A DNA stretch of 64,000 bases from Vreelandella zhanjiangensis DSM 21076 (GCF_000377665.1 NZ_KB898647.1:189559-253558), one strand, 5' to 3'. Shown: positions 10,782 through 20,146, counted from the first letter of the stretch. Program-made: numbers and translations. The notes: a model not told the origin generated them from the letters alone.

Positions 10782-11155
10782 GTGGTTTAGCCATTGAAGT
10801 CAGCGTGACGCCGGAATACTGTGCGGCGGAGTCTAGCGATGTTGAGACGCGCTACGTCTTCAGCTACACCGTTACCGTACATAATCAAAGCCCACACAGC
10901 GTACAGCTGATGGCCCGCTACTGGAAAATCACCCAAGGCGGTGGCGATAGCCAGGAAGTGCGCGGCAAAGGCGTGGTAGGGCAGCAGCCGCTTATCGGGC
11001 CCGGTCAGCGCTTTCGCTATACCAGCCGCGCCATTCTACAAACGCCGGTTGGGGTGATGGAAGGCGCCTACACGCTGCTCAATACCTATAGCCAGCGTGC
11101 GTTTGAAGTGTCGATCGCTCCCTTTCGTCTGGCCGTGCCGCGCCAGCTGCACTGA
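10778..11155 (+). CDS. apaG: ApaG family protein
   Basis: Small beta-sandwich protein (fibronectin-III-like fold) found next to rsmA and apaH in many gammaproteobacteria; the molecular role is not settled. Seen: FSYTVTVHNQS, ARYWKITQG, VRGKGVVGQQPLIGPG (the conserved GxGxxG-like loop) and MEGAYTLLN. 125 residues, same as E. coli. Starts with GTG inside GTGA shared with the rsmA stop. apaH is 2 kb away, separated by an inserted oxidoreductase pair on the other strand. Confidence 0.93.
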   Translation: MSGLAIEVSVTPEYCAAESSDVETRYVFSYTVTVHNQSPHSVQLMARYWKITQGGGDSQEVRGKGVVGQQPLIGPGQRFRYTSRAILQTPVGVMEGAYTLLNTYSQRAFEVSIAPFRLAVPRQLH

Positions 11156-11176
11156 ACGCGGCTATGACGCTTAGTC

Positions 11177-12622
11177 CTACGCCTGAGTTAAACGCTGGTT
11201 CAAGTGATCGCATAAGCGAAGGGCAAGCTGAACCAGCGTCAGAGTCGGATTGGCGTGCCCGGCGCTGGCAAACACGCTGGAACCTGCCACGTACATATTA
11301 TCCTGGGCAAACAGTCGGCAATCGGCGTTGACGATGCCTTGCTCAGGGTGATGGCTCATGCGCGTACCGCCCATATGATGGCGACCCGCGAGCTCGCCGT
11401 CGGTGGGCAGCGTGACAGGAAGTTCAGCAAGCCAGTCCGCCAGCTGTACCCGGCCAATATCCGTGTCCACTAGGTACTCGCCCAGCAACAGCAAGCTTTC
11501 GCGAATAGTGTGCCGGTCAAGCGCGGACTGTTGCCATACCAGTCGGCTACGCGGAATACCCAGTGCATCAAGCTCATCGGAAAGCTCGATGTGGTTTTCA
11601 AAGCGCGGCTCCTGCTCCCAGGCGGCTCTTAACATCGCACCATGCAGCACACGGCCTTGGGCTTGCCACTCGACAATACGCTCCCCCAGTGAAGGCGCCT
11701 GCAGGCTAAGCTCATCGATTAGCGCCTGGGACGCCTCAGGATTCATGCGGTGTAAACGCAGGCCGCAGTTGAGTATCTCCCGGTTTGCGAGTGCCTGCTC
11801 ATTGGGGGATAGGAAAACGTTGTAGGTCTCATCCAGCCCTAACGCCTCCGGCTCAAAGATAAGCGCCTGGCCGACCGTTGCGTGAGGATGCTCCATCCAG
11901 TAGCGCCCCAACGTCTGGGCCTGAGGAATCAACTGGCCGCCCGCCTGTTGATTGCACCAGAGCAGTAAGCGGGCATTATCAATGCCTCCACAGGCCAGAA
12001 TGAAGTAGCGGGCGCGAACCTGGTGCTGCTCGCCCTGGTAGTTAGCAAACGTCGCGCTGGCAACTCGGCCGTCGGTCGTTTCCAGTGCGACGAGATTGGC
12101 GTTTAAGCAGCACAGCAGATTGTCTGACTCACTCAGCGTATCGGCGTACTTCAGCTGTACGCGAGTGGGGCCTCCCAGCGAGAAGTAGATACGGCTAAGC
12201 GCGGACGACTCAATGGGCTCATCCGCTGGGATAGGGTCTAAATCAAGCAGATCAGCCGCGGCGCTAAAGTAGGGCGTAAGCTCCGTATGGCTAATCGGCC
12301 AGGCGGTCTCGGGAGCGGCGGTTTTGGCGGTGAAATCATACGGATCAAGCGGGCGACACACACCACCCCAATGGTTCGTCGAGCCACCCAGCTGACGCAG
12401 TCGGCTGGCTTCAAGAGGAAGATACGCATCACCGACGACCTCGCCACGGTAGCTATCCTGGGAGCGTTCGCTAAATACTTCATCGCCCCCTTCGCACATC
12501 AGAATGCGGTGCCCCTGGCGGGCAAGCGTTACACCAATCGATACGCCTGCGGCCCCGCTGCCAATAATGCACACATCCACTGTACCGCCCAGCTCAGCGA
12601 GCTTATCGAAAGGCAGGTACAT
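11177..12622 (-). CDS. GMC family oxidoreductase
   Basis: FAD-dependent alcohol/sugar-type dehydrogenase of the glucose-methanol-choline family. Seen: the dinucleotide-binding motif CIIGSGAAGVSIGVTLARQG (about 18-37), LGGSTNHWGGVCRPL (flavin site), and the C-terminal HHMGGTRMSHHPEQGIVN and GSSVFASAGHANPTLT, which carries the His/Asn catalytic pair. 481 residues. The branch (no choline-oxidase motifs, no signal peptide) resembles large subunits that are exported with a Tat-signal partner. The gene directly upstream, joined by TAATG, encodes just such a small Tat protein. Substrate cannot be read from sequence. Confidence 0.88.
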   Translation of the reverse strand: MYLPFDKLAELGGTVDVCIIGSGAAGVSIGVTLARQGHRILMCEGGDEVFSERSQDSYRGEVVGDAYLPLEASRLRQLGGSTNHWGGVCRPLDPYDFTAKTAAPETAWPISHTELTPYFSAAADLLDLDPIPADEPIESSALSRIYFSLGGPTRVQLKYADTLSESDNLLCCLNANLVALETTDGRVASATFANYQGEQHQVRARYFILACGGIDNARLLLWCNQQAGGQLIPQAQTLGRYWMEHPHATVGQALIFEPEALGLDETYNVFLSPNEQALANREILNCGLRLHRMNPEASQALIDELSLQAPSLGERIVEWQAQGRVLHGAMLRAAWEQEPRFENHIELSDELDALGIPRSRLVWQQSALDRHTIRESLLLLGEYLVDTDIGRVQLADWLAELPVTLPTDGELAGRHHMGGTRMSHHPEQGIVNADCRLFAQDNMYVAGSSVFASAGHANPTLTLVQLALRLCDHLNQRLTQA

Positions 12623-12813
12623 TAGCGGTCACTCGCGCGTAGCAGCCAGCCGTTAACCATAATGCTGTCTGGGGTATGGCGTGAGGGTGACGCGGGCGGT
12701 TGGCTCTGTGCGCTGGCAGCCGGGAGCAGAGCGCTAACCGGTACGAGCACTACACCCATGCCGGCAAGCGTTGCAGCTTTTAATAGCCGACGCCGTGTAT
12801 AAGTAGGCAGCAT
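12622..12813 (-). CDS. 63-residue Tat-signal protein, putative small partner of the GMC enzyme
   Basis: Short protein with a twin-arginine signal (TRRRLLKAA followed by a hydrophobic stretch ending near SAQ) and then only about 30 residues. Its stop overlaps the oxidoreductase start (TAATG), so the two are translated together. In periplasmic GMC dehydrogenases a Tat-carrying small subunit exports the large one; known small subunits are much longer (well over 100 residues), so this could be a minimal or truncated version. ATG 12813 is chosen because the longer reading upstream has no signal-like N-terminus. The function is inferred from context. Confidence 0.6.
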   Translation of the reverse strand: MLPTYTRRRLLKAATLAGMGVVLVPVSALLPAASAQSQPPASPSRHTPDSIMVNGWLLRASDR

Positions 12814-12932
12814 AATCGTTATATTGTCCCTGGCCTTGGATGGTTTACTTTGCAAGGTGTTATAAGCGTTATGAAAAGCAGCATTCTGAAAAGTAACCGC
12901 GCCTACATTACCGACGCTTAATTTATATTGAT

Positions 12933-12965
12933 GCAAATTTGCCCATCCCACCAGAGCAAATTTGC
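12933..12965. promoter_or_regulatory. Two identical palindromes in the 308-bp intergenic region before apaH
   Basis: The perfect palindrome GCAAATTTGC occurs twice, at 12933-12942 and 12956-12965, with centres 23 bases apart (about two helix turns). The surrounding region 12814-13121 is AT-rich, has no credible gene and separates the divergent Tat/GMC unit from apaH. Paired palindromes at helical spacing are typical of dimeric repressors; the regulator is unknown. Confidence 0.45.
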
Positions 12966-13121
12966 GAATACTGCTAACGTACAATAAGTAGTAGGTTTTG
13001 ATGAGTAGCACGTTTGGGTTAGTGCGATATGGGGTATTTTTCATGCTGGTTATTTTTCAACACTCTTTATTTTCAATAGTGTTTTGCAGCACTCTTTTTT
13101 ATTCAACATAAGGCCCCGCGC

Positions 13122-13940
13122 ATGAGTACCTACGCGATTGGCGATCTGCATGGCTGCTACGCCGAGTTTGTGGCGTTGCTTGAGAAGCTCAATTTTAATC
13201 CCACCCAAGATACCCTGTGGCTGGTGGGGGATGTGATTAACCGTGGCCCCGGCTCGCTTGAGTGCTTGCGTGAAGCACAGGCGCTAGGCGGCGCAGTACG
13301 CTGCGTGCTGGGTAACCACGATTTTCACCTGTTAGTGGTGGCGCGTGGCGGTGGCAAGCAGAAAAGACACGATACGCTCAGCGAGATTTTAGCCGCGCCC
13401 GACCGCGAACCAATGCTTGACTGGCTGCAAGGCCAGCCACTCGCCGTATATCAGGGCAATACCTTGATGACCCACGCCGGATTATTGCCCCAGTGGAGTG
13501 TCGAACAGGCGGTGACCTATAGCCGTGAAGTCGAGCAGGCCCTGGCCGGCGAGCAGTCGGGGCGTTTTCTAACCGAGCTGTTTGGTAATCAGCCTGATCG
13601 TTGGCGGGAAGACCTTGAAGGAATGGATCGGCTGCGCTTTATCGTTAATGCCATGGCACGCATGCGTTTCATCAACGCTCAGGGGCAGCTGGATTTTGCA
13701 GCGAAAGAAGGGCTTGAAAGTGCCCCGGCAGGTTTTGCACCGTGGTTTCAGTACCCGCGTGACGATGACCCGCATCTACTGTTCGGCCATTGGGCGGCTC
13801 TGGAAGGCAAAACGCCTGACGCCAAGGTGCGTGTCGAAGCACTGGATACCGGCTGCGTATGGGGAGGGGCGTTAACCGCGCTTGATCTGGACACCGGTGA
13901 GCGGGTCAGCGTACCCAGCCAGCAGCAAGGAGCGCGCTAG
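13122..13940 (+). CDS. apaH: Bis(5'-nucleosyl)-tetraphosphatase, symmetrical
   Basis: Metallophosphatase that hydrolyses Ap4A to two ADP and can remove Np4 caps from RNA. Seen: the metal motifs GDLHGCYAEF, GDVINRGPGS and GNHDFHLL, then MTHAGLLPQW and the C-terminal FGHWAALEGK. 272 residues, normal. The stop overlaps the cca start by one base. Confidence 0.95.
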   Translation: MSTYAIGDLHGCYAEFVALLEKLNFNPTQDTLWLVGDVINRGPGSLECLREAQALGGAVRCVLGNHDFHLLVVARGGGKQKRHDTLSEILAAPDREPMLDWLQGQPLAVYQGNTLMTHAGLLPQWSVEQAVTYSREVEQALAGEQSGRFLTELFGNQPDRWREDLEGMDRLRFIVNAMARMRFINAQGQLDFAAKEGLESAPAGFAPWFQYPRDDDPHLLFGHWAALEGKTPDAKVRVEALDTGCVWGGALTALDLDTGERVSVPSQQQGAR

Positions 13941-15064
13941 TGGCGGCGAGTCCCAACGATCCGTGTATTGCCGGGCTGGACGTTTACCGCGTAGGTGGTG
14001 CCGTGCGTGACGCGCTTTTAGGTTGGCCTGTTTTTGATAACGACTGGGTCGTGGTCGGCGCGACGCCAGATGCCATGCGCCAGCGGGGCTTCAAGCCAGT
14101 GGGGAGAGATTTTCCGGTATTTTTACATCCTGAAACCGCCGAGGAGTACGCCTTGGCGCGTACCGAGCGCAAGTCCGGCTACGGCTATTCAGGCTTTGAG
14201 GTGCACGCAAGCCCCGATGTCACCCTGGAAGAGGACTTGCTGCGTCGCGATCTTACCGTTAATGCGATTGCTCAGCGGGTAGATGGGCCGCTCATTGATC
14301 CCTTTAACGGTCAGCGCGATATCGAAAAGCGCGTGCTGCGGCATGTTTCCCCGGCATTTAGCGAGGACCCGCTGCGTGTACTGCGCACGGCGCGCTTTTT
14401 AGCCCGCTATAAGCCGCTGGGGTTTTGTATCGCCGATGAAACGCTGGCGCTGATGACGCAGGTGAGCCGTAGCGGTGAACTTGAACATCTGGCGGCTGAG
14501 CGAGTGTGGGTGGAAACCGAGAAGGCGCTTGGCGAGCCGGACCCGCAGGCCTACTTTACGACGCTAATGCAGTGCGAAGCGCTGTCGGTATGGTGGTCGG
14601 CATTAGCGGATGGCAGGCTTGAGCAGGGGCTCGCAGCAATGCACAGCGCCCCAGGCGATAGCCAGACGCCGCAAGCCCACTGGCGCTACGCATTGCTCGT
14701 CAGCGTGCTTGAGGATGCTGAGCGTGAGACGCTGGCTAAGCGACTACGACTGCCCAACGCTGTGGCTCAGCTGGCACGCTATGTAGCCTTGACCCTGCAT
14801 CTGCTAAAAGCGCCATTGGAACCAGCCGCCGTACTTCACTGGCTGGAGCGCCTGGACGGTTGGCGCAAGCCTGAGCAGGTCGAAACCCAGCTTCAGCTAG
14901 TGGGGGGCGTTGCCAAGGCAAGCGTGGCGCCATTAAGCGCTGCCTGGGAAGCTGCGCGTAACGTAAGCCCGCAGGCATTGATAGCTCAGGGTTTCAAAGG
15001 AGCGGCGTTAGGCGAGGCGTTGCGTGAACAGCGCCAGCAGGCGGTGATGAATGCACTGGGATAG
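13940..15064 (+). CDS. cca: CCA-adding tRNA nucleotidyltransferase without HD motif
   Basis: Adds CCA to tRNA 3' ends. Seen: VGGAVRDALLG, the catalytic DND (Asp33/Asp35) before WVVVG, GRDFPVFLHP, ARTERKSG, RRDLTVNAIA, DPFNGQRDIE and DPLRVLRTARF. The head and neck match the gammaproteobacterial class II enzyme closely. At 374 residues it is shorter than E. coli Cca (about 412): the segment that carries HDLGKG is absent, while the tail (LDGWRKPEQVE, AQGFKGAALGEALR) is kept. Phosphohydrolase activity is therefore not expected. GTG start at 13940 is coupled to apaH. Confidence 0.92.
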   Translation: MAASPNDPCIAGLDVYRVGGAVRDALLGWPVFDNDWVVVGATPDAMRQRGFKPVGRDFPVFLHPETAEEYALARTERKSGYGYSGFEVHASPDVTLEEDLLRRDLTVNAIAQRVDGPLIDPFNGQRDIEKRVLRHVSPAFSEDPLRVLRTARFLARYKPLGFCIADETLALMTQVSRSGELEHLAAERVWVETEKALGEPDPQAYFTTLMQCEALSVWWSALADGRLEQGLAAMHSAPGDSQTPQAHWRYALLVSVLEDAERETLAKRLRLPNAVAQLARYVALTLHLLKAPLEPAAVLHWLERLDGWRKPEQVETQLQLVGGVAKASVAPLSAAWEAARNVSPQALIAQGFKGAALGEALREQRQQAVMNALG

Positions 15065-15082
15065 GCTGTCAATTGGTCTGGC

Positions 15083-15628
15083 TTATCTTCCCAACGCCTT
15101 TTGCGGCATGGTGTCTGCATGGGATATCCAGGCACCGCCCCAAGTGAAGTCAATTGGCCAAAGGCGTTGGCTGCCCAGCGTGAAGTTATGCCAAAGCGCC
15201 GCGTAAGGCGTATCGCAAGCGGGGTGTCGTTCATCGGGGAGTAGCTCAGCCAGGGGCTGTAGCACAAAGGCGTTATAGGTGATTTCGTCGCGGGGCAGGG
15301 AAATGCCATTCACAACGCCACACAGGCTGCCGACGGTTAACAGGTCGATATCCAGCACCTTGGCGCTATATTTGGTCATGCCGGGCTTGCGGCCGTGAAG
15401 GATCTCGACGCTTTTAGCCCACGCCTGTAGCTGGCGCGGTGACCAGTCGCTTTCAAACGCAACGACCAGGTTATAAAAGTTGTGTTTATCGCTAAACCCC
15501 ACGGGCTCACTTTCAAACACGCGCGAGACCTGTAAAGGTCCAAAAGTGTCAAACAGGGCGTCAAGGCACGAGCGTATATGGCGCACGGGGTTAACATTAC
15601 TGCCTAAACTAACGGTAACCAGGCTCAT
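15083..15628 (-). CDS. folK: HPPK, folate pyrophosphokinase
   Basis: 6-hydroxymethyl-7,8-dihydropterin pyrophosphokinase, which transfers pyrophosphate from ATP in folate synthesis. Seen: VSLGSNVNPVRH, FYNLVVAFES and the metal site in KVLDIDLLTVG, followed by PRDEITYNAFVLQPLAE. 181 residues, slightly longer than the usual ~160. It overlaps folB by four bases. Confidence 0.92.
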   Translation of the reverse strand: MSLVTVSLGSNVNPVRHIRSCLDALFDTFGPLQVSRVFESEPVGFSDKHNFYNLVVAFESDWSPRQLQAWAKSVEILHGRKPGMTKYSAKVLDIDLLTVGSLCGVVNGISLPRDEITYNAFVLQPLAELLPDERHPACDTPYAALWHNFTLGSQRLWPIDFTWGGAWISHADTMPQKALGR

Positions 15629-16005
15629 AGGGTAACGTCCTTGGTGGCCTCCGGTAGCTCACCGCGGGTAATCTCAAGGCCTACGCTGGTGGCCTGAGGG
15701 ACTGCGCCGGGTTTGCGCACTCTTAAGCGTAACCATGAAATTGAAAACTCGCTGCGCAAACATTCCGCCAGACGCTCTGCAAAGGTTTCGACCAAGGCAA
15801 ACTGGTGGGCGTCGGCAAAGCGCTGGATCCGCTGGCAAATGGCGGCATAATCCAACGTCAGGCTTAGATCATCGGTGGCAGCAGCCGGGCGAATGTCAGT
15901 CGCCAGCGTTAAATCCAGGCTAAGCGACTGTTGAATGGTGCGCTCCCAATCGTACACACCGATAACGGTGTCTACTTTTAACGCTTCGATCAAAATGCGA
16001 TCCAC
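15625..16005 (-). CDS. folB: Dihydroneopterin aldolase
   Basis: Cleaves dihydroneopterin to the pterin used by FolK. Seen: GVYDWERTIQQSLSLDL at the N-terminus, LDYAAICQRI, FALVETFAERLAE with the catalytic-region glutamate, and RVRKPGAV with the conserved lysine. 126 residues, normal. First gene of a folB-folK operon, divergent from plsY across 78 bp; this mirrors the common tsaD-plsY-folB neighbourhood. Confidence 0.94.
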   Translation of the reverse strand: MDRILIEALKVDTVIGVYDWERTIQQSLSLDLTLATDIRPAAATDDLSLTLDYAAICQRIQRFADAHQFALVETFAERLAECLRSEFSISWLRLRVRKPGAVPQATSVGLEITRGELPEATKDVTL

Positions 16006-16083
16006 GAGCTTTTCCTCAGCGGCAACAAGCCGGCGATTGTACGTTAGGATGAGATGAAACGACAGTAAGACGGGAACAGCGCC

Positions 16084-16656
16084 ATGACATGGGTAGTAAT
16101 CGGCTATTTAAGCGGTAGCTGGCTGGCAGCGATCAGCGTTTGCCGGATGGCTGGCGTGCGTGACCCGCGTCGCTGTGGTTCCGGTAATCCTGGGTTTTCC
16201 AACGTGCTGCGCCTTTACGGGCCGCGTCTGGCCGGCGCTACGCTGTTTCTTGATGCGCTTAAAGGCATGCCCGTGGTGCTGGCAAGTAAAATGCTGGCAT
16301 TGCCGGTTAGTTGGCAGGGGCTTATCGGGTTGGCCGTGCTCGTCGGGCATAGCTATCCCGTGTGGTACGGCTTTCGAGGCGGTAAGGCCGTGGCCTGTGC
16401 GCTGGGTGTACTGCTGGTGCTAGTGCCCGGAGTGGCCTTGTTGAGTGCCGTGACGTGGGCGCTGCTGGCATGGCGGTTAAAAACCGCCGCGATAGCCTCA
16501 TTGGCCAGTGCTTTGGTAGCACCCCTTGCGTGTATCTGGCTGGCGCCTGCCTATATAGGCGTGGTGGGTGGCTTGAGTCTGTTAGTGGTTTTACGACACG
16601 GGCTTAATATTCGCAGGCTAAGACGCGGCGAGGAGCCGCGCCTGCGAAAGCCTTAA
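16084..16656 (+). CDS. plsY: Glycerol-3-phosphate acyltransferase PlsY
   Basis: Polytopic inner-membrane enzyme that acylates glycerol-3-phosphate from acyl-phosphate, the first step to phospholipids. Seen: about five hydrophobic segments, [15 protein letters not shown] (a variant of GSGNPGATN), and [21 protein letters not shown], where Ala replaces the usual Gly of GGKGVA. 190 residues. The gene runs into tsaD tail to tail, with the two stops overlapping by three bases on opposite strands. Confidence 0.93.
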   Translation: MTWVVIGYLSGSWLAAISVCRMAGVRDPRRCGSGNPGFSNVLRLYGPRLAGATLFLDALKGMPVVLASKMLALPVSWQGLIGLAVLVGHSYPVWYGFRGGKAVACALGVLLVLVPGVALLSAVTWALLAWRLKTAAIASLASALVAPLACIWLAPAYIGVVGGLSLLVVLRHGLNIRRLRRGEEPRLRKP

Positions 16657-17711
16657 TCGTTAAGAGGTGCCTTGGGTGGCGCTAGGCGATCCAGCGGCCA
16701 GCGCGGTGTGGCCTGCATGATGCCATCGCTATCCTGCTCGCCGGCGGCCAGCCGTTGTGCGCCGACATAGGCAATCATGGCGCCATTGTCCGTACAGAAA
16801 CGGCCACGCGGATAATAGGCTTTTGCCTGACGTTTTTGGCATTCAAGTGCCAGACGTTCGCGCAGCCGGTGATTGGCGCTAACACCACCCGCTACCACTA
16901 GGCGCTTGAGCCCAGTTTGATCCAGCGCCCGGCGGCATTTAATGACCAGCGTATCGACCACGGCTTCTTCAAAAGCGCGGGCTACGTCAGCACGCGCCTG
17001 TTCGTCAAGCTCACCGGCGTTTTCCAGCTGGCGGATCGCGGTTAACGTATGCGTCTTTAAACCTGAAAAGCTGAAGTCCAACCCAGGGCGGTCGGTCATT
17101 GGGCGGGGGAAACGAAACCGTTTGGGGTCACCCTGCTCGGCAAGCTTGGCCACCAGGGGGCCGCCTGGGTAAGCCAGCCCCAGCATTTTAGCGGCTTTAT
17201 CAAAGGCTTCACCCGCAGCGTCGTCCACGGATTCGCCCAAGAGTTCATAGCGACCCAGCCCCTGAACTTCCACCAGCTGGGTATGGCCGCCGGATACCAG
17301 TAGCGCCACAAAGGGGAACTCCGGTGCATCATCTTCAAGCATCGGCGCGAGCAGGTGGCCTTCCATATGATGGACGCCCAGCACGGGGATCTCTAACGCC
17401 CGCGCCATGCCGTGAGCTGTGCTTGCGCCCACCATCAGGGCGCCCACCAAGCCAGGGCCTGCGGTATAGGTGATGCCATCCAGATCGTGCCGGGTCAGGT
17501 TGGCATCTTTTAATACCTGCTCAATGAGCGGTAGCAGCTTTCGCGTATGGTCTCTCGACGCCAGTTCAGGTACTACGCCGCCGTACTCAGCATGCATGGC
17601 AATTTGGCTATACAGCGCGTCGGCCAGCAGGCCGTCGCCGCCTGAACGGGAAGTGTCATACACAGCGACGCCGGTCTCATCGCAAGACGTTTCAATGCCC
17701 AATACGCGCAT
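16653..17711 (-). CDS. tsaD: tRNA threonylcarbamoyladenosine transferase TsaD
   Basis: Transfers the threonylcarbamoyl group to A37 of ANN-decoding tRNAs with TsaB and TsaE. Seen: [19 protein letters not shown] at the N-terminus, [14 protein letters not shown] with the metal histidines, [14 protein letters not shown] and [13 protein letters not shown]. 352 residues with ATG 17711; an in-frame extension upstream has no family match. It is divergent from rpsU, as in many relatives. Confidence 0.96.
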   Translation of the reverse strand: MRVLGIETSCDETGVAVYDTSRSGGDGLLADALYSQIAMHAEYGGVVPELASRDHTRKLLPLIEQVLKDANLTRHDLDGITYTAGPGLVGALMVGASTAHGMARALEIPVLGVHHMEGHLLAPMLEDDAPEFPFVALLVSGGHTQLVEVQGLGRYELLGESVDDAAGEAFDKAAKMLGLAYPGGPLVAKLAEQGDPKRFRFPRPMTDRPGLDFSFSGLKTHTLTAIRQLENAGELDEQARADVARAFEEAVVDTLVIKCRRALDQTGLKRLVVAGGVSANHRLRERLALECQKRQAKAYYPRGRFCTDNGAMIAYVGAQRLAAGEQDSDGIMQATPRWPLDRLAPPKAPLND

Positions 17712-17916
17712 AACGGGAAAACTCTTTGGAAAAAATGGTAGAGCGCTCAAGTCTAACACTGTCCCTCTTGGAGGGCGTAAGCATTTGCAAAGATGGTTAT
17801 TCACGACTAAACTATCGTGCGCTGTAAAACTGGGTCGTACACTGTAGCCGCAATAATGCGCTAGAAGCTGTACGTACTATCCGAACTCAAGACTCCTTAA
17901 GGTAGGTGAGTGCTTA

Positions 17917-18132
17917 ATGCCTTCTGTAAAAGTACGTGATAACGAGCCGTTTGACGTCGCCCTGCGTCGCTTCAAGCGTTCTTGCGAAAAAGCCGGTGTT
18001 CTTTCTGAAGTACGCCGCCGCGAGCACTATGAGAAGCCGACTGCTGAGCGTAAACGCAAAGCGGCAGCTGCCGTAAAACGTCACGCTAAGAAAGTTCAGC
18101 GTGAGCAAAAGCGTTTCGAACGGCTCTATTGA
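17917..18132 (+). CDS. rpsU: 30S ribosomal protein S21
   Basis: Small basic ribosomal protein (71 aa) needed for mRNA engagement by the 30S subunit. Seen: [20 protein letters not shown] and the lysine/arginine-rich tail [17 protein letters not shown]. Leads the rpsU-dnaG-rpoD macromolecular synthesis block. The 205 bases before it (17712-17916) hold the divergent tsaD/rpsU promoters; I could not place the boxes with confidence. Confidence 0.98.
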   Translation: MPSVKVRDNEPFDVALRRFKRSCEKAGVLSEVRRREHYEKPTAERKRKAAAAVKRHAKKVQREQKRFERLY

Positions 18133-18185
18133 TCCGTACCTGGGGAGAGCCAGAGTAGTTAGCTGGTTGTCTCAAGAGGGATGCC

Positions 18186-18217
18186 AAACGGCCGCCACTA
18201 GGTGGCCGTTTGTTTTT
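18186..18217 (+). terminator. Intrinsic terminator between rpsU and dnaG
   Basis: An 11-bp stem with one G-U pair (AAACGGCCGCC/GGTGGCCGTTT, loop ACTA) is followed by TGTTTTT. Its position matches the internal terminator known between rpsU and dnaG in E. coli, which keeps primase levels low relative to S21. Confidence 0.85.
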
Positions 18218-18307
18218 CAGGTTTTTGCGCTGTTCAAGGCCATTGGGAAAATTGCCTAATGACGTTAAACAGCCGCCCAGCGCACTGCGCGAGGATGCTC
18301 GTCGTTC

Positions 18308-20146
18308 ATGGCAGGCCAGATTCCACAGCGTTTTATTGACGACCTTCTCAGCCGCGTTGACGTGGTGGAAGTGGTTGGTGAGCGCGTGCAGCTTAAAAAA
18401 GCTGGCCGGAATTACTCAGGTCTTTGCCCTTTCCATCAGGAAAAAACACCGTCTTTCACCGTGAGCGCTGACAAGCAGTTTTATCACTGCTTTGGCTGTG
18501 GAGTACACGGGAATGCGCTACGCTTTCTGATGGAGTACGACAAGCTGCCGTTTCCTGAGGCAGTCGAGCAGCTGGCGGGGCGTTTAGGGCTTGATGTACC
18601 GCGTGAAGGCGCCGATGACCCGCGTGCCCAGCAGCGAGAAAAAAAGCGCAAAGAGGGCGTTAACCTGCTCGAACTTGCCGCTAGTTTTTATCGCGAGCGG
18701 CTAAAGATGCGCGAGGGGCAGAGCGCTCAGCGCTATCTGGAAAATCGCGGGCTGTCTGCTGAAGTGATTCAGACCTACGGCATAGGCTATGCGCCGGGAG
18801 GTTGGGAGGCGCTTAAGCAGCACCTGAGCGAGCGTGAAATTTCAGAGCCTGTTCAGGTTGAGTATGGCCTGCTGATCCATCGCGAAGATACCGGGCGTAC
18901 CTACGACCGTTTTCGTGATCGAGTAATGTTCCCGATCCGTGACTTGCGTGGGCGGACTATCGCGTTTGGCGGTCGAGTGATGGGCGACGAGCAGCCTAAA
19001 TACCTCAACTCGCCGGAAACGCCGGTGTTCCATAAAGGGCGTGAGCTTTATGGCCTTTATGAAGCGCGCCAAGCGTCAAGCAAGCTTGAACAGCTGGTCA
19101 TGGTTGAAGGCTATATGGATGTCGTTGCGCTGGCGCAGTATGGCATCCATAACGCTGTCGCTACCCTGGGTACTGCGACGACCGAAGATCATCTGAGCCG
19201 CTTGTTTCGCCTGGTTAGCCGGGTGGTATTCTGTTTCGACGGCGACCGGGCTGGCCGCCAGGCCGCGAGCCGGGCGCTTGAAACCGCGCTGCCGTTGATG
19301 ATTGATGGCCGCGAGGCGCGTTTTCTGTTTCTGCCGGAAGGCGATGACCCCGATACGCTGGTACGCCGTGAGGGAAGCGAGGCTTTTAAAGACCGCGTAA
19401 CCTGTGCGATGCCGCTTTCGGAGTTTTTGTTTGAGCAGGCCGCGCAAGGGCGTGACCTGAATACGGTGGAAGGGCGCGAACGTTTTGCAAGCCAGGTGCT
19501 CGAAGCATTGAACAAAGTGCCTGACGGGATGCTCAAATCATTGCTGCTTGAAGCCTTGGCTAAGCGCAGTGGTTTGGCGCAACAACAGCTTCAAGTGTTG
19601 TTGGAAAAGCGCGCAGCGTCACCCAAAGAGCAGGCGTATTGGGAACCCGTCGCGGAACCTATGGTTGAAGAGGATATAGGTCAGGCAACTCCTCAGCCGC
19701 CCAAGCCGCGGACGCGTAGCCAAGTGCTTACTCCGGTGGGGCGCATTGTACAGCTGCTGCTTCACGAACCGAGCGTTGTGTCAGCCGTACCCGAGAGCCT
19801 GGATTGGTTGCCGGAAGATGATGATACGCCGCTATGTCGCGATTTGATCGCGCTTTTGCAGGCCGGGCGTTATCGCAGTCCGCAGGTAGTATTGGCGCAT
19901 TTTCAGGGCAGTCCGCAAGGTCAGGTCCTGGCAGTGTTCGCCAAGCGGGAGCTGCTGATTCCCAAGGCCGCACGAGAAGCAGAGTTAACGGGGTTGATTG
20001 AGCATTTACAGCAAAAGCAGCGTAAACGTTCGCCCCAGGAAGAGTACGAGGCGTTGTTGGCTCAGGAACGTGCCGGGCAGAAGCTCGATAAGCAGCAGCG
20101 TCAGCGCTTGGCCAGTTTGGTAGTCGAATTGGCTCAGCGGTTTTAA
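18308..20146 (+). CDS. dnaG: DNA primase
   Basis: Synthesises RNA primers at the replication fork. Seen: CHC2 zinc finger (Cys40, His43, Cys61, Cys64 in CPFHQEKTPSF and CFGCGVHGN), RNA polymerase core (RDRVMFPIRDLRG, KYLNSPETPVFHKG), Toprim with VEGYMDVVAL and CFDGDRAGRQAA, and a C-terminal helicase-binding domain. 612 residues, normal. ATG 18308 begins directly with the conserved GQIPQRFIDDLL. Confidence 0.97.
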   Translation: MAGQIPQRFIDDLLSRVDVVEVVGERVQLKKAGRNYSGLCPFHQEKTPSFTVSADKQFYHCFGCGVHGNALRFLMEYDKLPFPEAVEQLAGRLGLDVPREGADDPRAQQREKKRKEGVNLLELAASFYRERLKMREGQSAQRYLENRGLSAEVIQTYGIGYAPGGWEALKQHLSEREISEPVQVEYGLLIHREDTGRTYDRFRDRVMFPIRDLRGRTIAFGGRVMGDEQPKYLNSPETPVFHKGRELYGLYEARQASSKLEQLVMVEGYMDVVALAQYGIHNAVATLGTATTEDHLSRLFRLVSRVVFCFDGDRAGRQAASRALETALPLMIDGREARFLFLPEGDDPDTLVRREGSEAFKDRVTCAMPLSEFLFEQAAQGRDLNTVEGRERFASQVLEALNKVPDGMLKSLLLEALAKRSGLAQQQLQVLLEKRAASPKEQAYWEPVAEPMVEEDIGQATPQPPKPRTRSQVLTPVGRIVQLLLHEPSVVSAVPESLDWLPEDDDTPLCRDLIALLQAGRYRSPQVVLAHFQGSPQGQVLAVFAKRELLIPKAAREAELTGLIEHLQQKQRKRSPQEEYEALLAQERAGQKLDKQQRQRLASLVVELAQRF

